Source of the DNA: Methanobacteriota archaeon
Lineage (GTDB): Archaea; Thermoplasmatota; Poseidoniia; Poseidoniales; Poseidoniaceae
Assembly: GCA_011524855.1 (NCBI GenBank)
Contig: WTJK01000052.1
Span: 1-35,827 of the forward strand
Reading direction: 5' to 3'
Length of the DNA: 35,827 nt
How positions within the stretch are numbered: position 1 is the stretch's first letter; the number at the start of each line of letters is the position of its first letter. This document shows, piece after piece, positions 1-8,489 of the stretch. The notes below the pieces were generated by a model that was not told the origin of the DNA, did not search any database, and saw only the letters and a program-made list of their open reading frames with translations. Made by a program: the position numbers and the translations under genes.

Positions 1-314
1 TCAGCGAGTTTCCAAGCGTTCTCGACCTTGACCACCAACATGCTCTCTGCATCGAGTGCGTGCTCCTGCACGCTCGCAGCCAAACCCTGAGGTGACAACC
101 CCGCTTGAACAGGTTGAACCGTCGCACCAACCTCACGAGCCAATGTTACGGTCTCGTCACTGGATCCTTCATCAAGTACCACCACGTCCCTGGCCAGTTC
201 CCGACCTCGAACGATCAACGAAACAATTCGGAGTTCGACGTCCTTGACAAGGAGGAACAAGCGGTCGAGGGAAGAGCCCACATTCAACCGGCCAGACTGA
301 ACACCTATGAACAC
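1..314 (-). CDS. Partial family 2-like glycosyltransferase (3' end beyond left edge), GTG start
   Basis: Reverse strand is open from GTG (312-314) to the window edge: VFIGVQSGRLNVGSSLDRLFLLVKDVELRIVSLIVRGRELARDVVVLDEGSSDETVTLAREVGATVQPV...; 'VVVLDEGSSDETV' resembles the GT2 DDGSxDxT motif. Not in the ORF track because it is truncated. Confidence 0.6.
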   Translation of the reverse strand, partial: MFIGVQSGRLNVGSSLDRLFLLVKDVELRIVSLIVRGRELARDVVVLDEGSSDETVTLAREVGATVQPVQAGLSPQGLAASVQEHALDAESMLVVKVENAWKLA

Positions 315-382
315 TCTTCTCAGAGCGGTGGCTTGAGCATGGATTGAGATAGGTTGATGGCAACGCAACGGCGGGAAGCGTC

Positions 383-1291
383 ATGCACGGTGGACATCGC
401 GTGGGGGTGGTCATCCCTGCAAGGAATGAACGCCGGTTCATCCGTGGCGTCATCGAAGGATTGCCAGCCTTTGTTGACCTCGCCGTTGTTGTGGACGACG
501 GTTCCGACGACGGTACGGCTGAACGGGCACGTACCGCATCCACGTCCGTCGAGGTCGAAGTGGTTCGCCTCACCGGCGAGGGGGTGGGCGCCGCCATCGA
601 TGCAGGCCATCGGTGTTTGCTCGAACGTTGGGATGAACCCTTTGTCAGTGCCGTGATGGCGGGTGACGGTCAGATGGACCCACAGGATTTGCTCGCGGTC
701 ATCGAGCCCGTTACTGCTGGCAAGGCTGACCACGTGAAAGGTGACCGTCGCTTGGACGGCTACAAAGGCATGCCAGCGAGCCGACGCTGGGCCACCGCCT
801 TGCTGTCGTTCTTCACAACGCTGGCGTGTGGACAACGTGTCCACGACCCGCAATGTGGGTACACGGCGACCCATCGAAGGGTGCTGGAGGCTTGGGATTG
901 GAAACGGGCTTGGCGCGGTTACGGCTACCCCAATCACTGGTTGATTCACTTGACGGGCATGGGCTATAGAATCGCCCACGTACCGGTAAAATCCGTATAC
1001 GGAGATGAGGTTTCCGGGATCATCAAGCGTCGGTTCTTTATCCGCGTTGGTTGGATGATGGCCGTTGAGCATCATCGGCGTAACCTCCGTTGGCTCATCC
1101 CGCACCGTGCATGTTGGCCCTCCTACGTGGCACTTGCAGCGTACACAGCGGGTTGGTTCGCCTGGGCTGCTGTGCTCACCGAAGGGTGGACAGCCTCGTT
1201 CGTGGCCATCGTGAGTTGGACGACCGCACACCTCTTTGACCGGTGGGCCGTGGTGTTACGCAAAGGGGGGGCGATGCATGCGGCGGTTTGA
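383..1291 (+). CDS. Family 2 glycosyltransferase (dolichyl-phosphate mannosyltransferase-like) with C-terminal hydrophobic segments
   Basis: VVIPARNERRFIRGVIEGLP...VVVDDGSDDGTAERA...AVMAGDGQMDPQDL motifs; hydrophobic C-terminus. Confidence 0.88.
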   Translation: MHGGHRVGVVIPARNERRFIRGVIEGLPAFVDLAVVVDDGSDDGTAERARTASTSVEVEVVRLTGEGVGAAIDAGHRCLLERWDEPFVSAVMAGDGQMDPQDLLAVIEPVTAGKADHVKGDRRLDGYKGMPASRRWATALLSFFTTLACGQRVHDPQCGYTATHRRVLEAWDWKRAWRGYGYPNHWLIHLTGMGYRIAHVPVKSVYGDEVSGIIKRRFFIRVGWMMAVEHHRRNLRWLIPHRACWPSYVALAAYTAGWFAWAAVLTEGWTASFVAIVSWTTAHLFDRWAVVLRKGGAMHAAV

Positions 1292-1607
1292 TCGACGACG
1301 GAAACCAAGAACGGCGCATGCACGCCACATCCTTGTCAAATCAAAGCCTCAAGCTTTGACCCTGCTTGAGGAAATCCAAGCGGCGAAACGTCCGTTTCGG
1401 AGCTTCAAACGTCTCGCCAAAAAACACTCGACCTGCACCTCAGCTCCAAAAGGCGGTGACCTGGGTGAATTCCGGGAAGGGCAAATGGTGCAAGCCTTCG
1501 AGGACGCCGTTTGGGCCACGCCACCGGAAACGGTTCCTACGTCGTTCACGAAAACGCAATTTGGCTATCACATCGTGTGGGTTCACAGCGTGACCGTACC
1601 AGAGTGA
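1278..1607 (+). CDS. Parvulin-type peptidyl-prolyl cis-trans isomerase
   Basis: ARHILVKSKPQALTLLEEI...FKRLAKKHSTCTSAPKGGDLGEFREGQMVQAFEDAVWA...TQFGYHIVWV: canonical rotamase domain. Start at ATG 1278 preferred over upstream 1236. Confidence 0.92.
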   Translation: MRRFDRRRKPRTAHARHILVKSKPQALTLLEEIQAAKRPFRSFKRLAKKHSTCTSAPKGGDLGEFREGQMVQAFEDAVWATPPETVPTSFTKTQFGYHIVWVHSVTVPE

Positions 1608-1685
1608 TGGTGGGCGTACCAAGATTTGAACTTGGGTCCAAGCGTCCCAAACGCCCGAGTATAGGCCAAACTAACCCATACGCCC
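1608..1685 (-). tRNA. tRNA-Pro (anticodon TGG), CCA encoded
   Basis: Reverse complement GGGCGTA-TG-GGGT..ACTC-(GGGCG TTTGGGA CGCTT)-GGACC-CCAAG TTCAAAT CTTGG-TACGCCC-A-CCA folds as a cloverleaf: 7-bp acceptor, TTCAAAT T-loop, anticodon loop TTTGGGA. Folded by eye. Confidence 0.9.
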
Positions 1686-1718
1686 TTGAGTTGTCCCACG
1701 GCGTTCAGCATTTGAACT

Positions 1719-2168
1719 TCACTCAATGAACTGCCAGCGACCGTGCCCTGAGCGGATGACCAAGCCCTCGCCCTCCACCATCGCCATGAGGTCCTCCACG
1801 GTCTGCCCCATGCCTTTGGCAACCAGCACGGCGTGGACGGCTGAATGTTCCAGCACGCCCGATGCATCCGTTGCCTCACGCAGAGCGTCAAGGAGAGAGG
1901 CGGGTGAAGGGGCTTCTGTTTCCGGCTCCACGACCCTCCCCATCCGGGCTGTGAGTTCCTCTCGCAGTTCCTCTGGCGTGTTGGCCACGGCCACAGCGCG
2001 CTGCAACTCGCCTGCACTGGAAGCGTACGACACCACATCGGGGTCGCGAGGGAAGGACTGCCCGCAACGTGTACAAGTTCGAGGTGCCTTGCGGTGTCCT
2101 GTGCACCTCCCGCAGGAGGCACACCTCACGACCATCCAGCGCTCTTCGCTCACGGGAACGCGCCTCAC
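1719..2168 (-). CDS. Conserved archaeal protein with N-terminal zinc ribbon (DUF5817-like)
   Basis: VVRCASCGRCTGHRKAPRTCTRCGQSF (two CxxC pairs) followed by helical region; overlaps upstream gene by 4 bp (2165-2168). Confidence 0.55.
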   Translation of the reverse strand: MRRVPVSEERWMVVRCASCGRCTGHRKAPRTCTRCGQSFPRDPDVVSYASSAGELQRAVAVANTPEELREELTARMGRVVEPETEAPSPASLLDALREATDASGVLEHSAVHAVLVAKGMGQTVEDLMAMVEGEGLVIRSGHGRWQFIE

Positions 2169-2833
2169 AAGGTGAAATCAGGTCCTTTGTTGGACTGGCC
2201 TGGGCGTCGCGCCGGTGCAGCAGGCGCTTTTGTGTCCACTCGCTTGGGAGGCTCGGATGCGGTACGGGTTAAGCCGCCTCGAATTGGACCGGTTCGGGTA
2301 CGGGCACCCAAGGCGAGTGAATCGGGGAGGATCAACGCGGCCACGGCGACCCCGTGGTGATCTTGACCAGCCGTGACTTCGTCCACCGCCATGTCAAACC
2401 GCACCACTTCCAAATCACGGCTTGCCAACCGGCGTTGCAGGTTGCGTCGCAACAGGATCGTGGTCTCTTCATAATCAAGCGTGGTGGTGATGGTGGCGAC
2501 GATGGCGCACTCATCGCCTTCCGGTGTGACGCACTCCGCCCATGCCACGCCAGCGGAGGCTGAGGACCCGTTCCAAGCGTATGCGGTAGCAAGGTGACAT
2601 TCCACAAGGGAGCCCATCGGCAACGGGCGCGGTGCCGAGGCGCCAAAACCCAGCGGAAGCATGGCTCCTTGCGCTTGAATCAACCGAACGTCCCCCAATC
2701 CAAGTTCCACCAAACCCTGGTCGAAAGCATCCTCGGCGTTTTCTCCCCATGGCGCGACCGCGGTCATCAACCATCCCGGGCATGCTGGACCTGCGTTGCT
2801 TTGCATGAAGATGCATGACCGCATGAGGTTCAT
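2165..2833 (-). CDS. PvlArgDC-fold (pyruvoyl-dependent arginine decarboxylase family) homolog, apparently lacking catalytic residues
   Basis: AEDAFDQGLVELGLGDVRLIQAQGAMLP...PLPMGSLVECHLATAYAWNGSSASAGVAWA aligns with the archaeal PdaD core ([27 protein letters not shown]...LPMGALVPTAYGYI...GETISAAISVAI). Confidence 0.7.
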   Translation of the reverse strand: MNLMRSCIFMQSNAGPACPGWLMTAVAPWGENAEDAFDQGLVELGLGDVRLIQAQGAMLPLGFGASAPRPLPMGSLVECHLATAYAWNGSSASAGVAWAECVTPEGDECAIVATITTTLDYEETTILLRRNLQRRLASRDLEVVRFDMAVDEVTAGQDHHGVAVAALILPDSLALGARTRTGPIRGGLTRTASEPPKRVDTKAPAAPARRPGQSNKGPDFTL

Positions 2834-2857
2834 GAACACCGTGGTGGACCGGCATGC

Positions 2858-3139
2858 ATGCGCGTGGGGCCACGGCACCTGCTGATCGTGGCATCCCTCG
2901 GTTTGGCCACCCTCATCGGCACGGCGGCCTTGCAGCGAGGTGCATGGGGCTTGACCCTCGCTTCGGTGTCAGCCACCATCGGCCTGACGGCCGTCTTGGT
3001 TTTCTCCAGTCGAGGACAGCGCCCGAGTGACCGTCGTGCAGGTTTGAGCCACCGTTCATCGGCAACGGTCACTCCGGTTGAGACACAGCAAGAAGACCTG
3101 CCCGATCCGCTCAATCACGGGTTTGACATACCGCTTTAG
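2858..3139 (+). CDS. Small hypothetical membrane protein
   Basis: 93 aa, two hydrophobic stretches (HLLIVASLGLATLIGTAAL, LTLASVSATIGLTAVLVFSS). Fills the gap between divergent and convergent neighbours. Confidence 0.5.
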   Translation: MRVGPRHLLIVASLGLATLIGTAALQRGAWGLTLASVSATIGLTAVLVFSSRGQRPSDRRAGLSHRSSATVTPVETQQEDLPDPLNHGFDIPL

Positions 3140-5049
3140 AGCAAACGCACGGTTTCCAAGTTCTTTGGCGCGTAGGTTCGGCATTTGTAGCGTTCACGAA
3201 GCGTGTGCCCCAATTCGTTGCATTTCTGATAATCACCGTGGTGACAAATGATGTTTCGGGGGGGAGGGTTGAGTTGATCCACAAACTCCAGCAGTTGCCG
3301 GCGATCGGAATGCCCGGAGAAACCGTCGATGGTGACCATTTCACAACCGATCTTGACAATTTCTGTTTTGCCGTTGATCAGCATGGGGACCTCTCCAAAG
3401 CCCTTCTGAAGGCGCCGACCCAACGTCCCTTCTGCTTGGTAGCCCACGAAGCACAACGAGTTCCGCTCTTCATGCGCCCAGTTCTTGAAGTACTCCATGA
3501 CGGGGCCGCCGTTCAGCATGCCAGAGGTCGCCAACACAATGCACGGTGAACTGTCCATGATGATGCTCTCTCGCAACTCGCGGCCTTTGACCGGCCGGAA
3601 CCACTCGCTGGTGAACGGGTTCTCACCGTCGTCCTTGAGCAAGGATCGACTCAAGGACTTCGTGAGGTATTTCGGGTGGGATGCATGAATGGCAGTGGCT
3701 TCCTGAATCATACCGTCAAGCCACACCGGGACCGGTTTCACCGCACCCGAACGGAACAGTTCGTCAATGGCGATCATGACTTCTTGACTCCGTCCAACCG
3801 CAAAGACGGGGCAAATCATCTTCCCGCCCCTCAGCAAGGTCCTTTGGACGATGTCCTGGAGCTCTTGGTTGGCTTCCTGCCGCGAGGGTTGGTAGTCACC
3901 CGAAGCCCCGTAGGTGGATTCAATCACCAACGTCTCAACACGTGGGAATCGGGTGTTGGCGGCGTCGAACAGCCACGATTTCTCGTATTTTTGATCGCCG
4001 CTGAAGACGATGTTGTGCTTTCCGTCGGCCACGTTCAAGTGAACCGCTGAGGACCCAAGGATGTGACCGGCGTTTGAGAAGGTCAATTTCACGTCAGGTG
4101 CAATGTCCGTGGTCTCACCCCAATCCACGTCGACCACGTGTTTCATGCACATGCGAATGTCTTCCATGTCGTATGCTGCACGCTTGCCTTCTGCTCCGCC
4201 TACCTTGATGTAATCGGTTTGGAGGAGCAGCATCAAGTCGCGGGTGGGCGGGGTGCAGTACACCGGTCCACGGTATCCGTACTTGAACAACACCGGCAAC
4301 ATGCCAGCATGGTCAAGGTGGGAGTGGGTAAGAACGACCGCATCGATCTTCTCCAACGGCAGCGCTTCTGGAGCGGTAAAGTAGGGCATGGGGTCGGTAT
4401 CGGATGCAATGTTGACCCCAACATCGATCATGATGCGTGATTCGTTCGTGGTCACGAAGTGACAGGCACGTCCAACCTCACGGTAGGAACCCAGCGCCGT
4501 CACCCGAGCCCATGTCGCACCGGGGCGGGTCGGGCGGTGAATGTTGAGCCCGAAGTCCTTGAGCAACTTTCGCCGCTCGTCGGCGTTGTGTTGTCGATAG
4601 GTCCGAATGTCATGCACGGTGCGGGAAAACAAAGGAGGCGTCCGTTCAACATTCACGCTCCATCCGGTGGCGTCCCGAATGGCCTTGAGGTGCTCACCGC
4701 GACGCCCCACGGCCGTGCTCGGTTGCTTGCATTGGATGATCACTTCACCGTAACAACCGTCGAAGTACATCTCGGTGATCTCAGCTTCGTCGGGAATCAA
4801 ATCCTCGATGAACGCCTTCGTATCGTCCATGTTTTTCATTCGGTCTTGAGGAGTCCTCAGGACAATTTTTCGCTTGATGCGCTTGGCGATTTTTCCGATG
4901 AGCCCATCACTGCCACTGAAGGTTTTCATGTCCGTTGTCAGAATGGCAATGTTACCACCTTCCAAGTCCACGGCGTACTCGACGCCGCGTGGGACCATCT
5001 TTGCGATTTCATCTTTCAGTTCCTTGTACGTCATGCGCATGGTGTTCAC
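3136..5049 (-). CDS. fttA: aCPSF1/FttA-type KH-domain metallo-beta-lactamase/beta-CASP ribonuclease
   Basis: N-terminal KH region (CYGEVIIQCKQPSTAVGRRGEHLKAIRDATGW), beta-lactamase motif HSHLDHAG, GHILGSSAV, FSGD, beta-CASP ATSGMLNGGPV, FSGHSDRRQL, ICHHGD. Confidence 0.96.
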   Translation of the reverse strand: MNTMRMTYKELKDEIAKMVPRGVEYAVDLEGGNIAILTTDMKTFSGSDGLIGKIAKRIKRKIVLRTPQDRMKNMDDTKAFIEDLIPDEAEITEMYFDGCYGEVIIQCKQPSTAVGRRGEHLKAIRDATGWSVNVERTPPLFSRTVHDIRTYRQHNADERRKLLKDFGLNIHRPTRPGATWARVTALGSYREVGRACHFVTTNESRIMIDVGVNIASDTDPMPYFTAPEALPLEKIDAVVLTHSHLDHAGMLPVLFKYGYRGPVYCTPPTRDLMLLLQTDYIKVGGAEGKRAAYDMEDIRMCMKHVVDVDWGETTDIAPDVKLTFSNAGHILGSSAVHLNVADGKHNIVFSGDQKYEKSWLFDAANTRFPRVETLVIESTYGASGDYQPSRQEANQELQDIVQRTLLRGGKMICPVFAVGRSQEVMIAIDELFRSGAVKPVPVWLDGMIQEATAIHASHPKYLTKSLSRSLLKDDGENPFTSEWFRPVKGRELRESIIMDSSPCIVLATSGMLNGGPVMEYFKNWAHEERNSLCFVGYQAEGTLGRRLQKGFGEVPMLINGKTEIVKIGCEMVTIDGFSGHSDRRQLLEFVDQLNPPPRNIICHHGDYQKCNELGHTLRERYKCRTYAPKNLETVRLL

Positions 5050-5116
5050 CGTTCCTCTCGCGTTGCATCACCGATGAAGGTTGCAGCGATGCGCTGCAAC
5101 ACGGGAGCGGTCATGC

Positions 5117-5737
5117 TCACTTGAGCAGTTTGTCAATCTCGTCTTGCGAGACTTGTTGGTAGCCCGAACCGGGCGTGATGATGGCGAGGTCCATGCCGTT
5201 GCCGGATGCCGCATCACGCTGTCCTGACGCTCGGAGTGCCCGGGCTGCGAGACTTAAGGCCTCCGCCTGCGTCATGTTTTCCTTGAACCCGTCTTCCAGC
5301 ACACCGTACATGTAAGGAGAGCCGGAGCCGGTAGCGCAATACAGGTCGGGGATCGAGCCGCCAGCGGAATCGATGGAGTACACATGGCCACCCTCGGCAT
5401 CAACACCGACGATGAGCAACTGGACCCAGTGAGGGCGGCCAGAGAGGATGTTGGCCGTGAGGGTGGCGGCACCCTTCACGGTCATGGGTTGTTGGCGTCG
5501 CAGTTCGAAGAGAGCCACTTCTGCGGCGAGGGTCCTCGAAAGAGACTGCGCATGGCCCACCAGCCCGGCGGTGGTGAGTGCGAGGTTATCGCCGATCTTG
5601 AACAGTTTCTGCACGCTCTTGTTGGCGATGAAATGGCCCATGGTCGCTCGGTGGTCTGCTCCAACCACCACGCCACCCTTGAAGGTGATGCCAACGGTGC
5701 TGGTACCGGTCTTGAGGACGCCTTGCTGCTCGGTCAT
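5117..5737 (-). CDS. psmB: Archaeal 20S proteasome beta subunit
   Basis: MTEQQGVLKTG/TSTVGITFKGGVVVGADHRATMGHFIANK: short propeptide and catalytic Thr; start at ATG 5735-5737 rather than the extended ORF. Confidence 0.95.
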   Translation of the reverse strand: MTEQQGVLKTGTSTVGITFKGGVVVGADHRATMGHFIANKSVQKLFKIGDNLALTTAGLVGHAQSLSRTLAAEVALFELRRQQPMTVKGAATLTANILSGRPHWVQLLIVGVDAEGGHVYSIDSAGGSIPDLYCATGSGSPYMYGVLEDGFKENMTQAEALSLAARALRASGQRDAASGNGMDLAIITPGSGYQQVSQDEIDKLLK

Positions 5738-5820
5738 GATGGTTACTCCACCGTGACACTCTTTGAACCTTGAGGCAACCCTGTCTCCGCCCTCGCCCTG
5801 CGAGCGGTGAGGGAGCGTTG

Positions 5821-6468
5821 ATGTACGGGGGCGTTCAACAGAAAACCGTGCGCCGCCGACGGAACTCAAAGCGGGACGAAGGCCAGTCCTCGCTGGATGC
5901 GTTTGAAACCGAAGGCGAACCAGCAGAACCACCGGCGTCCACGGCCATCCCCCCCATGGTTGACCTTGACCGACTCGAGGCGGCTCAACACCATGTTGAA
6001 ACCGAGGCATCAATATCGAGCAATCCCAACCAGGGCAACGGCCCCCGAGAGTTCTCGATGCCAAGCCTCAGCGGCGAAGGTCGCCCGACCGTCCCGGTGA
6101 CCTCCAGCATTTCCTTCCACGACCTTGAACGCCTCTACCCCTCCGCACCGGTCCCGGTGCAAGCGACGGGCACCGTGATCCACTACGCCATGCTGAACGA
6201 TTTGACGGGATGCGACGCTGTGATGGATTGGGTGGCCGATGGCCACGCCGTCCTCATTGACATGCAGCGCTTGATGGCAAGAACGACGGAATTCAACCAA
6301 ACGTTGGAACGCCTTCAGGGGTTCATCGAAGGAGACCTGAACGGCACTCTTCTCAAGATGAACGAAACAAGAGTGATGTGCCTGCCCGAACGGTGTCGCG
6401 GCGTTCGAGGTACCGAAATGGAGGCCTTCTCAAGTGAACGTTTTGAGGCGGGAGAGGTGTTTGAATGA
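5821..6468 (+). CDS. SepF-like cell-division protein (archaeal SepF family) with long disordered N-terminus
   Basis: C-terminal TVIHYAMLNDLTGCDAVMDWVADGHAVLIDMQRLMARTTEFNQTLERLQGFIEGDLNGTLLKMNETRVMCLPE resembles the SepF core (VxVDxxxL...RxxdFxxGxxxalxGxxxxixxxvfLxtP). Confidence 0.65.
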   Translation: MYGGVQQKTVRRRRNSKRDEGQSSLDAFETEGEPAEPPASTAIPPMVDLDRLEAAQHHVETEASISSNPNQGNGPREFSMPSLSGEGRPTVPVTSSISFHDLERLYPSAPVPVQATGTVIHYAMLNDLTGCDAVMDWVADGHAVLIDMQRLMARTTEFNQTLERLQGFIEGDLNGTLLKMNETRVMCLPERCRGVRGTEMEAFSSERFEAGEVFE

Positions 6469-7094
6469 ACGAGCAAGACATCGACCTACCGTGCCCCGTC
6501 TGCGGTGGCGTTGGCCAGGTGAAGATGATTACACACATCGATGAGATTCCGTATTTTGGCGAACACACGCAAGTGACCTTGATGTGCGATGCGTGTTCGT
6601 GGAGACAAACGGATTTCATCCCTGCAGAGGGGAAAAAAGCCGGCGCATGGGCTCTGCTCATCGACCACCCGGAGAAACTCACCTCGCGCGTGGTCAGGGC
6701 TTCATCGTGCACTGTCCGGATCCCTGAACTCGATCTGGCCGTGAACCCCGGCAGCAACGCCACAGGGTACGTTTCCAACGTGGAAGGTGTGCTGAAGCGC
6801 TTCCTCGACATCATCAACATGGTCCAACGTGACCTTATGAGTGCCGACGATGGCCAGGATGCCAACACGCAACAACAGCTGGCCCAATTGATCAACATGT
6901 CGGCCATCCTGACCCAACTGAACGAACCGGACGCTGCGCCTGTGACCGTGGAATTGTTGGACCCGCACGGTCATTCAATGATCATCCACGAAGACGCCAC
7001 CCAACGTGACCTTACCGATGATGAGTTGCGCGAATTGCCGGTTGGACCGGACCCTGCTGTGTTCTCGAGCGACGACCTCGAACCTTCAGCGTGA
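6465..7094 (+). CDS. ZPR1-type zinc finger protein
   Basis: CPVCGGVGQVKMITHIDEIPYFGEHTQVTLMCDACSWRQTDFIP...GSNATGYVSNVEGVLKRFLDII: ZPR1 Cys4 finger and domain. Confidence 0.92.
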   Translation: MNEQDIDLPCPVCGGVGQVKMITHIDEIPYFGEHTQVTLMCDACSWRQTDFIPAEGKKAGAWALLIDHPEKLTSRVVRASSCTVRIPELDLAVNPGSNATGYVSNVEGVLKRFLDIINMVQRDLMSADDGQDANTQQQLAQLINMSAILTQLNEPDAAPVTVELLDPHGHSMIIHEDATQRDLTDDELRELPVGPDPAVFSSDDLEPSA

Positions 7095-8471
7095 ATCAGC
7101 AGCGAGGAAAGACGGCACCAAATGTGCCGTTTGGTCCCGCATTTCGTCCAAATGCGACATCCATGCCACCGCTCGGTCGATGCATGCTTGCTTCATCTCC
7201 CCAGCGAGCAAGGTGCCTGCCCGGTAAGCTGCGTTCAGCTCGGCCAGGTGAGCATCGTCCTCTTCAAAGAAATACATCATGTACTGATACGCAACGTCAA
7301 TGTCGGGGTTTCCGCCCAGTCGGCGGTGCTCCTCAACGGTGGCTTGACTTCCGGAAAACGCTCGTTTGATCTTCTTCTCAACGGTAGCAAGATCGTCGCG
7401 CAAAAACAACGTTGTTTTGGGCTGACTGCTGCTCATTTTGCTCCCTGTCAATCCAACAGCAAAGTGATGGTACGTGGAGGAGGGGGCGAGAAGCCCCATT
7501 CCACCGAGGTCGCGCTCCAATCGAAGCAACGCCATGCGCAAACCATGGTGGTCGCGCTTGGTGGCGGAGGGCACGTGAACATGACCTTGTTTGGGGCTGG
7601 ATACGATGTCAGAGAAGCCCAAGGATTGGACGCATTGGACAATGCGGTCGTACACGGCCGCCACCTTGGCTTTGTCAAGCCGGCCGTTGGGCTGTCGACC
7701 AAACACGTGAGCGTTGTCATCGTGAACGGATGTGCTGATCAGGACACCCGATGAGGGGGCTGTGCGGAGGTTGAACCAGTTGGTTTTGGACGCCAATCCT
7801 CTCGTGAGACGAAGGTGGGGGTCTTGATCAACACCGACAGGCACAACCACTGGGCGCAATCCTCCAAACTCATCCAGCTGCGGATGCAAGATATCACCCA
7901 CTTGAACCATGGGAGCTTGTACGTGAGCCAAATTGGTCTCACCGCTGAAGCCGTAGATGGCTTCGAATTCACTCAAGTTTGTGCGTGTACCCAAGCGAAA
8001 ACCGAGCCGTTGTACAGCGTGTCGCGTGGACTGGAAGTAGACTTGCGTGCGCTCAGGATCCAAACCGAGTGCGGCGTAATGAGCGATGTATTCCTCCATG
8101 GCGACGGAACGACCTTTGGCCAGGTCAATGCCTCGCGTGGCTTGACTCTCAAGGTCGGCCACGGCGATGGAGACATCGGCCCCTTGCTGTTGAAACCATT
8201 TGACCTGCTCGACGACCATGGAATGACCCATGTGCATCTGGCCACTGGGCATCAATCCGGTCAACACCCCAACGGCATCGCCGGTCCGCTGAGCTTCCTG
8301 AACAGCTTCCATGTCCCTGTGGGCGAACACAATGCCACGACGGTGGAGCTTGGTGGGGTTGACCATGTCAACGCCGGCCATCGGTGAGAGCCCAAATTGT
8401 TCGATGATTCGGTCGTAATCGGTGGATTGGGCACTCCCCCACGGGTCGATGGTGATGTTCTCGTTGCCCAT
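7086..8471 (-). CDS. trpS: Tryptophanyl-tRNA synthetase
   Basis: Class I signature SGQMHMGH, KMSSS; archaeal/eukaryal-type TrpRS layout (VGVDQDPHLRLTRGLA). Confidence 0.94.
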   Translation of the reverse strand: MGNENITIDPWGSAQSTDYDRIIEQFGLSPMAGVDMVNPTKLHRRGIVFAHRDMEAVQEAQRTGDAVGVLTGLMPSGQMHMGHSMVVEQVKWFQQQGADVSIAVADLESQATRGIDLAKGRSVAMEEYIAHYAALGLDPERTQVYFQSTRHAVQRLGFRLGTRTNLSEFEAIYGFSGETNLAHVQAPMVQVGDILHPQLDEFGGLRPVVVPVGVDQDPHLRLTRGLASKTNWFNLRTAPSSGVLISTSVHDDNAHVFGRQPNGRLDKAKVAAVYDRIVQCVQSLGFSDIVSSPKQGHVHVPSATKRDHHGLRMALLRLERDLGGMGLLAPSSTYHHFAVGLTGSKMSSSQPKTTLFLRDDLATVEKKIKRAFSGSQATVEEHRRLGGNPDIDVAYQYMMYFFEEDDAHLAELNAAYRAGTLLAGEMKQACIDRAVAWMSHLDEMRDQTAHLVPSFLAADSR

Positions 8472-8489
8472 GGTTGTCCCTTCCTTGGG

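Noticed and set aside
320-1231. 303-aa ORF on the minus strand
   Set aside because: Antisense to the clear GT2 gene; Cys/His/Pro-rich translation without motifs, typical shadow ORF in GC-rich DNA.
5738-6064. N-terminal extension of the proteasome beta ORF
   Set aside because: Would place over 100 extra residues before a normal short propeptide and overlap the divergent SepF-like gene; ATG at 5737 fits the family.
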